Below, one piece after another: positions 20,593 to 32,903 of a stretch of DNA of 64,000 nucleotides. The DNA is taken from the NCBI GenBank assembly GCA_031769625.1, contig JAUIMM010000169.1, positions 10,598,001-10,662,000 of the forward strand, given 5' to 3'. A program made the position numbers and the translations under genes. The notes below the pieces were generated by a model. That model had not been told where the DNA came from. It saw only the letters and a program-made list of their open reading frames with translations, and did no database searches. Source of the stretch: Taudactylus pleione. Lineage: Eukaryota > Chordata > Amphibia > Anura > Myobatrachidae. Position 1 is the first letter of the stretch; each line of letters begins with the position of its first letter.

Positions 20593-20830
20593 GGGAACGC
20601 CTCCGTCTGGCAGCCACGCCCCCGGCACGCCCACCAAAGGGGGCATGCTGTCACTCAACATCGACAGCACGTCCCCTTTGGTGCGAGACCCGGAGCGACA
20701 GCTTGGCTGTCGCAATCTGGGTCTCGTGCATGCGCACGACGAAGCTCCCTCCGTCGTGCGCATGCGCACTAGGGCACCATCGACCTGCTTGCAAGTGCTC
20801 AGCGCTCGCGAGTGGGTCTGAATCAGGCCC
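20593..20830 (-). mobile_element. Multi-hairpin element, truncated reverse copy
   Basis: It keeps hairpins E to A: the GGGAACGCCTCCGTCTGG arm, the AAAGGGGGCATGCTGTC stem, a GAGACCCGGAGCGACAG stem, GCATGCGCACGACG and the terminal GAGTGGGTCTGAATCAGGCCC piece. It is cut at the left by the L2 tail. Confidence 0.85.
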
Positions 20831-21366
20831 AGAATTAAGATAAATTATCACAGTGTAAGCAGTGCGCTGTGCAATTGGTAGTAGGAAGCAGTAAACATGT
20901 TTTTGGGACACATAAGCCTTTTCCACTGTACAGCAGAAATAAACAATATCTCCCATCACCAGACACCATTCAACATTTTTGGTACAGACAACTGACAGTT
21001 TAACATTGGGCTACATTTCAAGGTAGTCTGGTTCTAGTGGAACTGCCAAATTCCTTTCAACTACATTTGAACTATTGGGTAATGAGGAAGTGGACTATAA
21101 ATCCTTGATTGTGTGGAGTAAAAGTGTCTAGTGGGGTCAACACTCAGACAGACTTTTAAACTACTTGGTTGTCACTGTGGAATAGATTGGGCAGTGAGAA
21201 AGAGTTGGGAAGTGTCCCACGCTCCCTTATTACCAGGGACAGTTACATTTATTCTGCTGTCAGTGTGGCATCATATACTGTAAAAAGCAGGTGTAATTAT
21301 GGGTCTATTTATCATTATGCAGTGATAAAAAAAAGATTTTCTATCCCTGCTAATTGCAAAGATAAT
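20831..21366. other. No feature recognised
   Basis: No coding or repeat signal noticed. Confidence 0.35.
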
Positions 21367-21915
21367 GGGCCTGATTCAGACCCACTCGCGAGCGGCTGTC
21401 CGCTTGCAAGTGGGTCGATGTTCTGGACTGAGCATGCGCACGACGGAGGGAGCTCCGTCGTGCGCATGCGCCAGACGCGACGAGCGAAGGAAAGTCCTTC
21501 GCTCGTTGTGTCTGATCAAAGGGGGCGTGCTGTCGATGTTGATTGACAGCACGCCCCCTTTGGTAGGCGTGCCGGGGGCGTGCCTCCCTGACGGGGGCGT
21601 TCCCACGGGAACGCCTCCCGTCAGAAGCCGGCCCACTGACATCACTAGTGATGTCAGTGGGAGTGATTTTGGCTCTGATAGAGCCAAAATCACTCCGGAG
21701 CTTGCGGTTGAAAACCTCAACCGCAGGCTCCGGCTCGCAATTTCGATGGTCGCGATGGTCTCGACCATCGCGGCCATCAAAATGCACGCTCGTATAGCCT
21801 GTGGGTGGTGACCCACAGCTATACGAGCGTCCAGAAGGACGCTCCATTTTCATGGAGGCCGGCCCTCATTCAGAGCGTGCGCTCTGCTCAGAGCGTACGG
21901 CTCTGAATGAGGGCC
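21367..21915 (+). mobile_element. Multi-hairpin element, best complete copy
   Basis: Twelve consecutive hairpins fill 549 bp. A 21381-21414; B GCATGCGCACGACGGAG, loop of 4, perfect (21432-21469); C 21472-21514; D CAAAGGGGGCGTGCTGTC, perfect 18 bp (21517-21562); E 21588-21624; F CCCACTGACATCACT, perfect palindrome (21632-21661); G GAGTGATTTTGGCTCT, loop GAT, perfect (21661-21695); H 21695-21733; I GATGGTCGCGATGGTC (21745-21778); J ACGCTCGTATAG...CTATACGAGCGT (21786-21830); K CTCCAT (21842-21857); L GGCCCTCATTCAGAGC, perfect outer arms (21861-21915). The left end is GGGCCTGATTCAGA. There is no coding content; overlapping frames on both strands arise because palindromes read alike on both. Confidence 0.92.
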
Positions 21916-21924
21916 AAAGTCTTC

Positions 21925-22659
21925 TATTACAACCCAAGTTGGATATAGTTCGCCCTTACCTGTAAAGCCCTAGACAGCATCACCCCTTTACACATCTCAA
22001 ACCTCATTTCAAAATGCTCTAACATTCACCCACTTAGATCTACCTCTGACCTGGGCCACACCTCGTCTCACTTCCACCTACAAGACTATTACCATGCCGC
22101 TACATACTTATGGAATTCCCTACCACACCCGATCAGTCTCTACAGCAGCCTCCAAATCACAAAACACTCTCTGAAATCCCATCTCTCCATTAATCGATTC
22201 AATTATCTTACCCCCACTAGTCCATGCTAGTAAGTATGGCTATATGTCACACTTATGGTAGCTCCAGACATGCTGATATGTGTTTGCAAACCCATAGGGC
22301 TGAGTCCAAAAATTAACAAGTCCAGGGCAAGATCACAATGCAAGGATGGCGAGTTCGGCTACCGTTGTCAGCGTTTCTATGCCATTGCGACAGCAACTCA
22401 CCCCCTGCGCATGTAAATTAATTCAGCCATTAGAGCTTATCCTACTTCTAGCTAGATAACTGTCACTAATATCTCCTCACAACTTTCCCAATATCCACTC
22501 TGAGCCACACTCACTCACTTGTTTCAGCTGTGCCCTCTTCCTAGTAGACTGTTAGCTCCTTCATGAGCAGGGCCCTCCCTACCCTTTGTTTTCATGTCTG
22601 TAATTGTGTTGTCTACATTGTGAGTCACTATTTTATTTATGTCCTTTTTTACACATTGA
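21925..22659 (+). pseudogene. L2/CR1-type LINE C-terminal fragment and 3' UTR
   Basis: Plus-strand translation with breaks gives LTCKALDSITPLHISNLI, then HAATYLWNSLPHPI and KHSLKSHL, the conserved C-terminus after the reverse transcriptase in L2/Rex1/CR1 LINEs. Downstream CTAGTAGACTGTTAGCTCCT and GAGCAGGGCCCTC match the typical L2 3' UTR phrase. About 150 bp of other sequence (22285-22435) interrupts it. Confidence 0.65.
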
Positions 22660-23064
22660 GGACCTCATTCAGAGTCGGTCGTTGCGAGACCATCGGGAAC
22701 CATCGGAGCTGGTCATAGACCTTACGGTTGACCATACCCTCTCTTAAGCACTACGATCAAGTCAGTGTAAAAACCTCCCATGTCACATGTGCCATGACAC
22801 TACTTAGTTAATTATGCACTCCCATAAAATGCCATTTGCATAGTCAGGCACGCCTCCGTTCACAAGCACCTTCCCCTGTTACCACCCACAAATGCCTCAT
22901 CCTGTCACTCAAACTAACGACCTGGCCAAGTTGAAGGAGAGAGCAATTTCTGATCGTAATAGCTAGTTTGCGCACGCGCATTGCGAATTTTACGCATGCG
23001 CAGTTTAGCGAACATCGGTGGCGTACGACTGTGCAGCCGCAACGACCGACTCTGAATGAGGTCC
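22660..23064. mobile_element. Fold-back element, GGACCTCATTCAGA ends, shared CTGTTACCACCCACAAATG core
   Basis: GGACCTCATTCAGAGTCGGT at the left mirrors ACCGACTCTGAATGAGGTCC at the right. The core TTATGCAC...CCCTGTTACCACCCACAAATG and CCTGTCACTCA recurs at 24077, 33589, 40832 and 51658. Confidence 0.8.
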
Positions 23065-24076
23065 TGTGTGTCGCTGAGGAGCACTATGGCGTCTTACACA
23101 TCTATGTAACAGTAATAATTATACTAGTAATAAAAAAAGCTTAATTAGCTTTGTCTTAATTATGTTTGCGCAAACACACTGTACCATGCACATGCACGTC
23201 AAATGCGTTTTTTATTAAACGTATTACTACAGGTCATTCCTTTTAGCATTCATTTCATTGTTTTTTAACTAAAACCCTAAGGAAACACTTAAGTCTTCTC
23301 TCCTATGCCAAGATTACAATTAAAATAGATTCCATTTGATGGCTTATAATAGGACACAAAGTCTCCTTTTTCTTCAGGAAATTTTGTTCTTGTAATATAG
23401 CAATCAATAGAAAAAAAATGGAAATTAAACTAGAGTAAGAATAAAAAAGCTACTCGTCAATTTGTTTTCTTGTGTATGGTGTTGGTTAGGAGAAGATTAT
23501 GCTATGTATTTGTATATGTCTCACATGTGCTATTCCTGTGAGAGGGAAGGAACATTTTCTGCAAATCTCATTGTGTAAAGTTTTAAGGATTCCAATATAA
23601 CTTTTAAACTTTAAAGTGTGTTTGTGTTTTCATGTCTTCTTCATACTTTGAGAATGCTAACACTTCACATGTGTGTAGCCTGATGCAGTAAATTAAACAA
23701 GTTGTCAAAAATTGAGTAGAAATATGTCAAAATTTTAAAACTGTAATTGGGACAAGAAATCATAAACAAGAAATTGAATCCATTTAAACAAAATTAAAAC
23801 AAGCAGTCCACTGGACCCACCCAATCAACTAGCCACATCTTTTACTTAGAACATTCTGTAGCTCACCAGTTATATATTACAGTGCAGGTAACATGTCCCT
23901 TAACAATTCATCCTATCTCATTAAAGCGTACATCAGTTGATTATGCTCTGTAGCTGTAATAAGATATGTACATGTTGTGCAGGGTGAAAATGTTTTTCTA
24001 CATCTGTAAAGCCTAGGAAAGTGGCAAAGTCATCTTATACCTTCAATGGCTGTCAAACACTTCTTCATGGGACAGA
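23065..24076. other. Unassigned AT-rich DNA
   Basis: No gene or repeat recognised. Confidence 0.35.
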
Positions 24077-24651
24077 GGACCTGATTCAGACCCACTAGCT
24101 AGATGCGATCGCTTGCTTCCAGCTTATGAAAATCTGACACACACCCAGCAAGGCAAGCGATCGCAAGACAAGACATAAGCACGCCCACTATGTCTTGGCG
24201 TGCAATCACTTCGTGTATGTAGATGCTCACCATCCATTCTTAAAATGCCCACTTGTGTACGTCATCTCCTGGAAGTGGTACATCGAGCACCATCGAATGC
24301 GATCGCATCGCTTAAGGTTGACTATATCCTGCCACAAGCACTGCGAGCACTTCAGTGTGAAATTCCACCAAGTGATGTGAACTATGACACTGCCTTTTAA
24401 TTATGCACGCCTCTGAAACGCCTGCGTTCGCACCTCCACTCCCCCGTTAGTAGTGCCCTGCCCCTGTTACCACCCACAAATGGCCTCTCCTGTCACTCAT
24501 TCAGATGGGCTGTCTATGCTGGGTGAGCGAGCCCTTCCAGACCACTCACAGTGGTTCACGCACGCGCATTGGGATGCATGCGCATGCGCAGATTGGAAAT
24601 ATCGTCCACGAACGAGCGAGCGGCCGCTTGCAAGTGGGTCTGAATCAGGTA
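24077..24651. mobile_element. Fold-back element, CTGATTCAGACCCACT ends
   Basis: GGACCTGATTCAGACCCACT and CAAGTGGGTCTGAATCAGGT form the ends. It contains GCGATCGC palindromes and the shared CCCTGTTACCACCCACAAATG core. Confidence 0.75.
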
Positions 24652-27570
24652 CAGAATGTGTAATATACGTATACAAAAGTAGGCTTATTCTGATTTTTCA
24701 TTATATAACAGAAAATACAGAATAATAAGCACAAATGGGAGTTCTTACCCATTCTTGCAGCACTTGATGTTCGCAGTGTTAGTGTACGGGGACCAAAACC
24801 TATTAACTTGAGGCTTCTGGTCCAATAACCTATTAGAAGAGTCGCAGTAGCGAAGATGTGCAGTGGAATGACACTGGGTGGAATTAAGGTTATGTAAATA
24901 GTCCCAGTAGATAACAGTCACTACACTGGGTCAGAGTGTATTCATTGTTAAAGGTGTTGCGCAGTTAATTGGTGCTGGTAGTGGTTAGTCCACACGTGGT
25001 ACAGTGAACCAGGTCTTGGGTTTATTGAACCAGGTATTACATCAAGTAGCATTAGGCACAGGGATATAACAGGAGTACAAATAGTGTTGTAGTGCGCTTG
25101 GGTGTCAGAGTGGTAAAAACGCTGGCGGATAGTAGCACTATGACCCTCTAATGTAGCGGTGGTGATATAGTGTACTTGCAGTACTCTGTGGGCTCTGCCT
25201 GCTGGGGCATATGCGGGAGTATCAGAGGTGCGCCCATTCACTAAGAATGGCAGGGAGGAAAGACACGCATGCTCAGTAGCGCATGTCACAGGTCAGGCCT
25301 CCTGCTGAGCTCTGGCAGGTCCTGGAGACCCCTCGCTCAGTAACCTGCTGCACTGAGGATGAAGGCAGCACAGGAGCACTCCTTAAACCATACTTGAGAC
25401 ACAATATCCAACTCACTAAAAGGCTATTGAAATCTGCTAAAATGCTATTTGCTGCTCAAAGGTCACCGTGTTTCTGTCCCTCTACATTAGCCTTATTTAC
25501 AGACTGGAGCATCATGGGGGATGTAACTCAACAACAGCTGGAGAGTCTATCACTGCCATGTCTGTATGATGACAGAACTGTGAGGGTTAAAGCGCCAGGT
25601 ACAGAACTATAAGAACTAAATAAGAACTATATGCTCTGTTAGGTCTCATTAACCTTAACCTACTTTATACATTGTTTGCCTGTATAAGTCTAAGGCAAAA
25701 TACTGAATGGTGCTCTGTTCCATTTGACACATTTATTGCCATGTATTACAAAGAGTTAGTGGCACAAAAGGTTGAGTTACATGGCTCGTCTCAGCTGATT
25801 TATGTGTCTGACTCTCAGCAGTTCTATGTATGTGCAGACTAACAGCACTACCATGTTGGGGATCTCAGAACCCCAAGGCGTTGTACACTTCACCCTATGA
25901 TGCAGACAGCGATTCAAACCTGTACATATGTGTAATAGGCCCATGTGGTTTTAGTTACATTCATTTAATGAGGGACACAAAACAATTCTGAATTATTGAC
26001 TTACTTTAAATGTAAACATTAAAATCATTTTAAGTAGTAATATTGTAATTGAAAACATAGGGGGGTTTTATATGTCTCATCATTTATAAACTATTGTACA
26101 TTTTTGACTTGGAACATCTTTTGTTTTTGATTAATGCAAGTCTGAAGACATCATGTGTAATGCACATATACAATACATAAACAGAGACAAAGTGTGTTCA
26201 TAGCTCGATGGATAAAAAAAAGACTAATAAAAAAGTAACATAAACAACGCAAAGATATATTTATTATACATATTATGAAAACGTTATGTGTGTGTGTCTG
26301 TGCTCAGTGGACCAGACTCAGGTTAGAATGTCATTGACTATCATTTCTACATCCCACCTTATGCTAATAATTATGCTGCCTGGAGCACAACAGCTGTTTT
26401 TTATTCTGAAAGTAAAAACAAAACAGTGTGTGAGACTTTTACATAATAATGCACTGTTTATGAGAAAAGATAAGAACCAGAAAAGTGGAGTACCTTGTTT
26501 CCTTTCCTATATAAGAGGAAAGTGGGCATATTAGAAATAAAGTTTAAAGGAGGGGCAAACCAAGCTTATTTTAAGTGGGGTCTAGTGTGTTAAGTACGTG
26601 GGAAAAACTACCCAAGGGTCATAAATATCTCATTAGTTTCATTCCCAATTAAGCGTGAAACAGTGGCTGTTTATTGGAGGGAACGCGTGCAGAGGGAGCT
26701 GGGACCTTTTTTGGGGGGATGGGGAAATATTATGTGGGCAATACTGTTAAACCAGTAAGGATGGTTAACCCGTACCATGCTACAGTAGGCTGCCATTAAT
26801 GCACTACAAACAGTAGGTGTTGTACTAGGCTCACACTGTTATTGATGCATCTGGACATAACTATGTTTATATTAAATTAAATTGTTTATTGGAAAGATAA
26901 TAAAAACAATACACAAGTGTCAGTGGTCACTCACATCTTCAAAGAATCAAGGCTACAGATCACGTGGATGAGTAAATACATCTCCATCATGTGCTTCCCA
27001 AACAAACATTGCCAAACTTACTTATTTAATTAATTAAATCTGAATTAACAGCCTGAAAATCTTATGCAGCACTATACAGAGTATGCCCTCATTTGGATGG
27101 GCCCTGGCACTGTTCATTTACAATGTAATTTCCATACCACAGGTACACAAATATGCCCACACCAAGCCCACGGCACCCAGTTTGTAAACCATTGGTATAA
27201 GAGTTTGCCGACAATAATGCAGATGTGAGATAACTGAAGTCATACTTTACAACAATTTCAGGGGAGACTCGCAGATTTGGGGGAGAGTCTCCCAGCTCTT
27301 GGCAAAGTGAGCAATTTTCCCCCATCCTGCCAGTTCTGTCACTCCTCATATGAAGTGAATTGGGTAAGGGGGTGTTATGGTGCGATTCGCTATGAATCTC
27401 CTCATCACATCCACAACAATGTAATGCCGTGAATAGCAGCCATATTGTCAAGGGGGCAAGGTCTTTATGAAGCAATTTGCAGCTCACCAACCACACTGAC
27501 GTTCCTCCTTATGAACATCCCGGAGCTTAGCATTCTGGAGTAGGAAACTATGGTACAGAATACAGATATA
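24652..27570. other. Unassigned DNA
   Basis: 24750-25615 has moderate GC and short frames but no recognisable domain; it might be an old LTR, which I cannot support. The rest is AT-rich with no feature seen. Confidence 0.3.
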
Positions 27571-28034
27571 GGGGGTGATTCAGAGGTGGATGTTGTGTGG
27601 ATTACTGCTGCATCTTTAGTTGCAGCGGATCTGAGTGTATATGCTAATGCCTCAGGTGGTGTCTTTTGTTAAAAGACACCCACTGCCAGCTTCCCAGATC
27701 TGCTATCTGCATCCGAAGATGCAGCATCAGATCCACATTGCAAACATCAGCCGGACAATCGGCCATCTGGCTAACCCTCAGATTACTCAAGATTTCTGGC
27801 AAAACTGTGCTGCCAGTGCCAGGGAAACTGCCTCTAAGGATGACATTAGTACATGCAGGAATGGGGTCAACAGCCTCCTGTTTTCTGCAGCACTCTCTGT
27901 CATCGTCTCAAATCGCCTACAGCCTGTCAATCACTGACTGATGTTGCAGCTGCATCGAGGCACATGAGCACTGCGTCTCCAATGCAAGCACAGTCCTCAA
28001 AACATCTTCCAGTGTCCACCTCTGAATCAGCCCC
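27571..28034. mobile_element. Fold-back element, GGGGGTGATTCAGAGGTGGA ends, duplication ATA
   Basis: The left end is mirrored by TCCACCTCTGAATCAGCCCC. ATA flanks both sides (27568-27570, 28035-28037). The same ends occur at 38561-39226. Confidence 0.8.
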
Positions 28035-28091
28035 ATAATGCAAAATGGCACTATACAGAACTGCAAAACAAAAGCAGAACTCAAAGATTGT

Positions 28092-28278
28092 GGGGTCTAT
28101 TTAATAAGCAGTGTTAGGAGACAGAGTGAAAAGTGATAAGAAAGTGATAAGGTGTCAGCCAATCAGCTCCCAACTGTCATTTTTCAAACACAGCCTGTGA
28201 GATGGCAGTTAGGAGCTGATTGGCTGGCACCTTATCACTTTTCACTCTGTCTCCTAACACTGCTTAGTAAATAGACCA
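28092..28278. mobile_element. Fold-back element, GGGGTCTATTTAATAAG ends
   Basis: Long near-perfect inverted arms (CAGTGTTAGGAGACAGAGTG ... CACTCTGTCTCCTAACACTG) surround a loop that shares TCATTTTTCAAACACA with 17188-17358. Confidence 0.85.
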
Positions 28279-29607
28279 CTTTATCACTGGCGGACTGTAA
28301 AAGTGTTAGATAAGACAAAGGCGTGACATCAGGCTATAGCTCACAACATTCTGTGGACACTGGACAGTTTCTGGGTATGTAAGTTTTATTGCATGAAGAA
28401 AATATTTTATATTATGATCAATAATTCAGAAATGTAACAAACTGGAAGTGATTATTTATTTCAAAACCGCAACAAACCAACACAATCAGGAAATGCTGCA
28501 GGCAAATGTAAACAGCTAAACATCTTCTCCAGTCTTCTCTGCTGTAATCTGTGAAAGTAATTTGCAGCCCACATTGAAATGGAAATGATCGGCACAGAAA
28601 GTGACTACAGGCTGGTCAGATTAAACAATGTACAGGAAAAATTTACATAAAAAAAATAATGCATTGTGTTGTGAGAGACTAAATATATACTGAATATTGT
28701 AAAGTATTTAAGGAAATTAAAATGTTGTTATAGATTTGTAATGAAATTTCTGTTGCCGGCTCTGCGCAGGACTGAAGGGGATCATGGGTAAGATGGGGCA
28801 AGAACTACTTAACATTAATGGAGGAAAATTAGATTTTTATGCTGTAGCCAACTCTAGGTAATACTGGGAGTATTCGTTAAAATGATCTTCTGTTGACGGA
28901 CTCCCTAGTGGTTTATGTCCCATACTGATATACATGTGTGTAGCTATAGTGGAGAAAAGGGGGTGCCATTGCTCTGGGGCCCAGTGGCTCAAGCAGACTT
29001 ACAGTCTTTCTGCCTGCCCCCTTCGAGAGGGGGCAGCCAGATCGGCTTGCTCCCCATATCAGGTGGGCATGGCATGGCAATAGGTGGGCACTGTGGGGGG
29101 CGTGGAAGCTCAATCACGTCATCATTGCCGCGACCCCCAGTGTACAGAGCCACAATTACAGGCTATGCCCCCCAGCATTTTGCTTAGGAAGTGGGAGGCC
29201 ACAGGGGGATGTGGGCAGCAATGGAGGGGTGCTAGCTGATTCCAGGAGGCTTGCCTACTCTTCCAGGTGACTGGGAGCACCGCCCGATTTCCAGGAGCCT
29301 CCCAGCCATTCTGGGACAGTAGGCAAGTATGGGCTCAGGGGACCCCGGACCCAGGTTATATAGTTGCACTAACCAATTGGGTCTGGCCCGTTGCCCGGCC
29401 TGAAAAGGGGAACTTATCAGATGTCATATACTGTAGGTGGTGCTCTCTCTCTCTCTCTCACTCAAGCTCCACTTTTATATGATCCACCTCCTGTGTTCTC
29501 ATTTCCCCCTTACAGGCACATCTGAGCTAATCAGTGAGCCTGACACTGTCAGACAGTAGGCCTCTTCTTGATTACAGGCTTTATGAAGTGAGCTCGGGGC
29601 AGTGATC
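28279..29607. other. Unassigned DNA
   Basis: AT-rich to 28900, then a GC-richer stretch (28930-29400) that may be decayed transposon sequence. Short CT tract at 29444-29460. Confidence 0.3.
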
Positions 29608-30496
29608 ATTATTATTATTATCATTTATTTATTTGGCGCCACAAGTGTTCCGCAGCGCCTTACAAAGTACATAAACAAATAAGTAACCAGTGACTTACAA
29701 TACAATACAAAGTAGGACATGGACATGTATAATAAACATTGCTATATTAGTGACCTTTACGCCCACATAAGTAGCCAAATGTTAGTTGCCCTAGTGGGGA
29801 GTAAGAGATAAATGAAATTACAGTAGTGAGAAGCACAGGAGGGTAGATGGCCCTGCTCGAAAGAGCTTACGTTCTTTAAGGGAGGGGCAGACAAACAGGA
29901 GTGACACAGATGAGGTAGGTGGGGAGGAAGGAAGATGTAGCAGCAAGTTAGGATGAGAGCTGGAAGGGTTTAAGAGCTCATTTAAAATATTGTAGAGAGG
30001 TGCAGAGTCTGATGGGGAGAGGGATTGAGTTCCAAAGGTGGGGAGCAGCGCGGGCAAAATCTTGGAGGCGTGAGTGTGAGGAAGTAATCAATTGGCATGA
30101 AAGGCGGTGGGTATTAAGTGAATGAAGAGGGTGGACAGAAGAGTGAAGGGAGATGAGATCAGATATGTAAATGGGAGAGGAATGGGTGAGGGCTTTGTAA
30201 GTGAGTGTGAGAACCTTAAATTGGGTTCTAAAAAGGAAGGGGAGCCAGTGGGGGGCTTGCAAAAGAGGGGAGGCAGATGTAGAGCGTTTGGAGAGGATGA
30301 TGAGTCGAGCAGCAGCATTCAGCACAGACTGGAGAGGAGAGAGATAGGATTTGGGGAGGCCAGATAGGAGGAAGTTACAGTAGTCCAATCTGGAGATGAC
30401 CAGTGAATGTATGAGGGTTTTGGTGGCATCCTGGGTGAGAAAGGGTCTGATCTTGGAAATATTCTTGAGATGGAAACGACAGGACTGCGAGAGGTT

Positions 30497-31489
30497 CTAA
30501 ATATGTGGTTCGAAGGAGAAGGAAGAGTCCAGGATGACTCGCAGACAACGCACTTTGGTACTAGATGAGATAGTTATGCCATCTATTGATAAAGAAATAG
30601 TGGGACATGATGTTATGTGGGAGGGTGGGAAGACGATCAGCTCAGTCTTAGACATATTAAGTTTGAGAAATCGCTGGGACATCCAGGAAGAGATAGCAGA
30701 GAGACAGTTAGAGATATGAGTCAGTAGAGAGGGGGAAAGATCAGGTGAGGAAAGGTAGATCTGAGTATCATCAACATAGAGATGATAATGGAGGTCAAAA
30801 GAGCAGATGAGTTTACCTAGAGACGACATATAGAGAGAGAATAGGAGAGGTCCAAGAAAAGAACCTTGGGGAACACCTACTGTAAGAGGCTGTGGTGGGG
30901 AGGAGTCATCATGAAAGGAAACAGAGAAGGAATGGTCAGAGAGGTAGGAGGACAGCCAGGAGAGAGCAGTGTCAGGTAGACCAAGGGAGTGAAGGATATG
31001 CAGCAGTAGAGGGTGGTCCACAGTGTCAAAAGCAACAGAGAGGTCAAGGAGAATGAGCAGGAAGTATAGACCCTTGGATTTGGCAGCAAGGAGGTCGTTG
31101 CTGACTTTTGTGAGGGCAGTTTCAGAGGAGTAGATAGAATGGAAGCCAGACTGAAAAGGGTCAAGGAGGGAGTGGGAGGAAAGAAATGTGGTGAGGCGGT
31201 TGTAAACAATACGCTCAAGGAGTTTGGAGGCAAAAGGGAGGAGAGAGATTGGTTGATAGTTAGAGAGAATGTTAGGATCAAGGTTAGGTCTTTTAAGAAT
31301 GGAGGAGACAAGGGCACACTTGAATGCAGAAGGAACAGTGCCAGAAGAGAGGGAGAGATTAAGGAGGTGGGCAAGATGGGAGCAGGCAGAAGGAGAGAGG
31401 TAGCAGAGAAGGTGGGAGGGGATAGGGTCGAGGGGAGAGGTGGAAAGGGGGGAGGACTGCATAAGGGCCTTAACTTCTTCTCCAGTCAC
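30497..31489 (-). CDS. Reverse transcriptase domain of the L2-type LINE (330 codons, open)
   Basis: The enzyme copies the element's RNA into DNA at a nicked target. Visible motifs are [15 protein letters not shown] at residues 78-92, motif [14 protein letters not shown] at 147-159 with the catalytic Asp at 149, motif [15 protein letters not shown] at 204-217, and motif C YVDD at 238-241 holding the catalytic Asp pair. All three catalytic aspartates are kept. Upstream it begins inside a longer protein ([18 protein letters not shown] is the usual linker before the RT), so the Met is not the true start. Downstream the frame is lost and the C-terminus continues in another frame. Confidence 0.85.
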   Translation of the reverse strand: MTGEEVKALMQSSPLSTSPLDPIPSHLLCYLSPSACSHLAHLLNLSLSSGTVPSAFKCALVSSILKRPNLDPNILSNYQPISLLPFASKLLERIVYNRLTTFLSSHSLLDPFQSGFHSIYSSETALTKVSNDLLAAKSKGLYFLLILLDLSVAFDTVDHPLLLHILHSLGLPDTALSWLSSYLSDHSFSVSFHDDSSPPQPLTVGVPQGSFLGPLLFSLYMSSLGKLICSFDLHYHLYVDDTQIYLSSPDLSPSLLTHISNCLSAISSWMSQRFLKLNMSKTELIVFPPSHITSCPTISLSIDGITISSSTKVRCLRVILDSSFSFEPHI

Positions 31490-32158
31490 AGGAGGAAAAG
31501 GATGTCAGAGTTGGTAAAATGGATGGGAAGGGGTGATCCGGGAAAGGAGGAGGTGGAGAACTGGGGGACTGGTTGGATATGATGTCCTGATGTATGGAAT
31601 CAATTTTAGATGTAAAGTAGGTAGCAAAGTCAGTGGCAGAGAGCAAGGAGGGGAGACGAGGAGGGGGTGGGCAAAGGAGGGAGTTGAAGGTGGAAAAGAG
31701 ATCCTGGGGATTTAAGGACAGGGAGGAGATGAGATTCTTGAAATATGACTGTTTAGAGAGGGAAAGGGCAGCACTGTAGGATGACAGCATGAATTTGAAA
31801 TGGAGAAAATCTGCCTGAGAGCGTGATCTTCTCCACTGTCGCGCGGTGGTTCGTTAACATTTTTGCAGGTATCTGGTGCATTTGGAATGCCAGGGTTGAG
31901 GTGTGGATTTGCGAGGGTGAGTAGTGATCGCCAGAGTCAAGAGCAGAAGTAAGGGAGGCATTGTAGAGAAGTGAGTCAAGCAGAGAGGGAAAGAAAGCAG
32001 TGTCGATAGATTCAATATTATGCTTAGTGATGGTGGCTTTTGGAGGTAGAGGAGGGGAAGGAGAGAGGGATAGGTTAAAAGAGAGAAGGTGATGGTCAGA
32101 AAGGGGGAATGGGGAATTGGAGTGGGCAGAAATATCACAACAGTGAGTCAATACCAAA

Positions 32159-32640
32159 TCAAGCAAATGCCGCACTCGCATGGGAGGGTGAGGAGGTCCA
32201 TTGTGAGAGGCCAAATGAGGAAGTGAGGGTGAGTAGTTTGGAGGCAGCAGATTCTGTGGGGATATCAATTGGAATATTGAAGTCACCTAGTATAATAGAG
32301 GGAAGGTCTGAGGAAAGAAAGTGAGTGAGCCAGGAAGCAAAGTTATCAAGGAACTTGGAGGGAGGGCCGGGGTGATGGAAGATGACAGCTACTCTGAGGT
32401 GTACTGGTTGGAAGAGGCGTATAGCATGAACTTCAAATGTGGACAATGTAAGGGATGGTTCTGAGGGTATAAGTTGGTATGAGTAACCAGGGGATAGAAG
32501 GACCCCAACACCACCCCCATGGTGACACCCAGGCCTGGGGGTGTGGGAGAAGGTGAGGCCCCAATAGGAGAGAGCTGCAGGAGAAGTGGTATCAGAGGGT
32601 AAAATCCAGGTTTCCGTAATGGCTAGGAGATTCAGGTAGT
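32159..32640 (-). pseudogene. Apurinic-type endonuclease remnant of the L2-type LINE
   Basis: The frame at 32159-32446 has SIILGDFNIPI (GDFN at residues 54-57), the hallmark of LINE endonucleases. Before it, in a neighbouring frame to 32640, the minus strand shows AITETWI and GCHHGGGVGVLLS, also typical of this domain. The start of the domain is missing. Confidence 0.7.
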
Positions 32641-32669
32641 TGGAGATGAAAAGCTAACAGAGCTGAAAG

Positions 32670-32903
32670 CACTCCCACTGACATCACTTGTGATGTCAGT
32701 GGGGCCGGCCCCAGACGGTAGGCGTTCCCAACATTGACAGCACGCTCCCTTTGGTACGAGACTCGGAGCGACGGTTTGCCGGTCGCTATCCGGGTCTCAT
32801 GCATGCGCACGACGGAGCCAGCTCCGTCGTGCTCATGTGCACTGGGCCACCATCGACCCGCTTGCGAACACATAGCGCTCGCGAGCGGGTCTGAATCAGG
32901 CCC
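32670..32903 (-). mobile_element. Multi-hairpin element, truncated reverse copy with internal deletion
   Basis: It starts within the G/F region (CACTCCCACTGACATCACTT), then jumps from GGCGTTCCC to AACATTGACAGCACGC, deleting the second half of hairpin E and the first arm of D. It then continues through C, B and A to CTGAATCAGGCCC. Confidence 0.8.

Larger units (their letters stand above)
29608..32660 (-). mobile_element. Long L2-type non-LTR retrotransposon, 5' truncated
   Basis: On the minus strand from 32660: endonuclease remnant, linker, reverse transcriptase, conserved C-terminus (29978-30388: DYCNFLLSGLPKS, HWLPFLFRTQFKVLTLTYKAL, HLWNSIPLPIR) and a 3' tail with GGCGCTGCGGAACACTTGTG followed by a TAA/ATAA microsatellite ending at 29608. 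Frame breaks lie near 30497, 31490-31790 and 31750-32160. The 5' end is cut where a truncated multi-hairpin element starts at 32670. The element cannot make a full protein; subfamily (L2 versus close Rex1/CR1 relatives) is not certain. Confidence 0.85.

Noticed and set aside
21350..21853. Overlapping long frames on both strands in the multi-hairpin elements
   Set aside because: Palindromic DNA reads alike on both strands and GC-rich stems have few stops. The frames differ between copies and do not continue across deletions.
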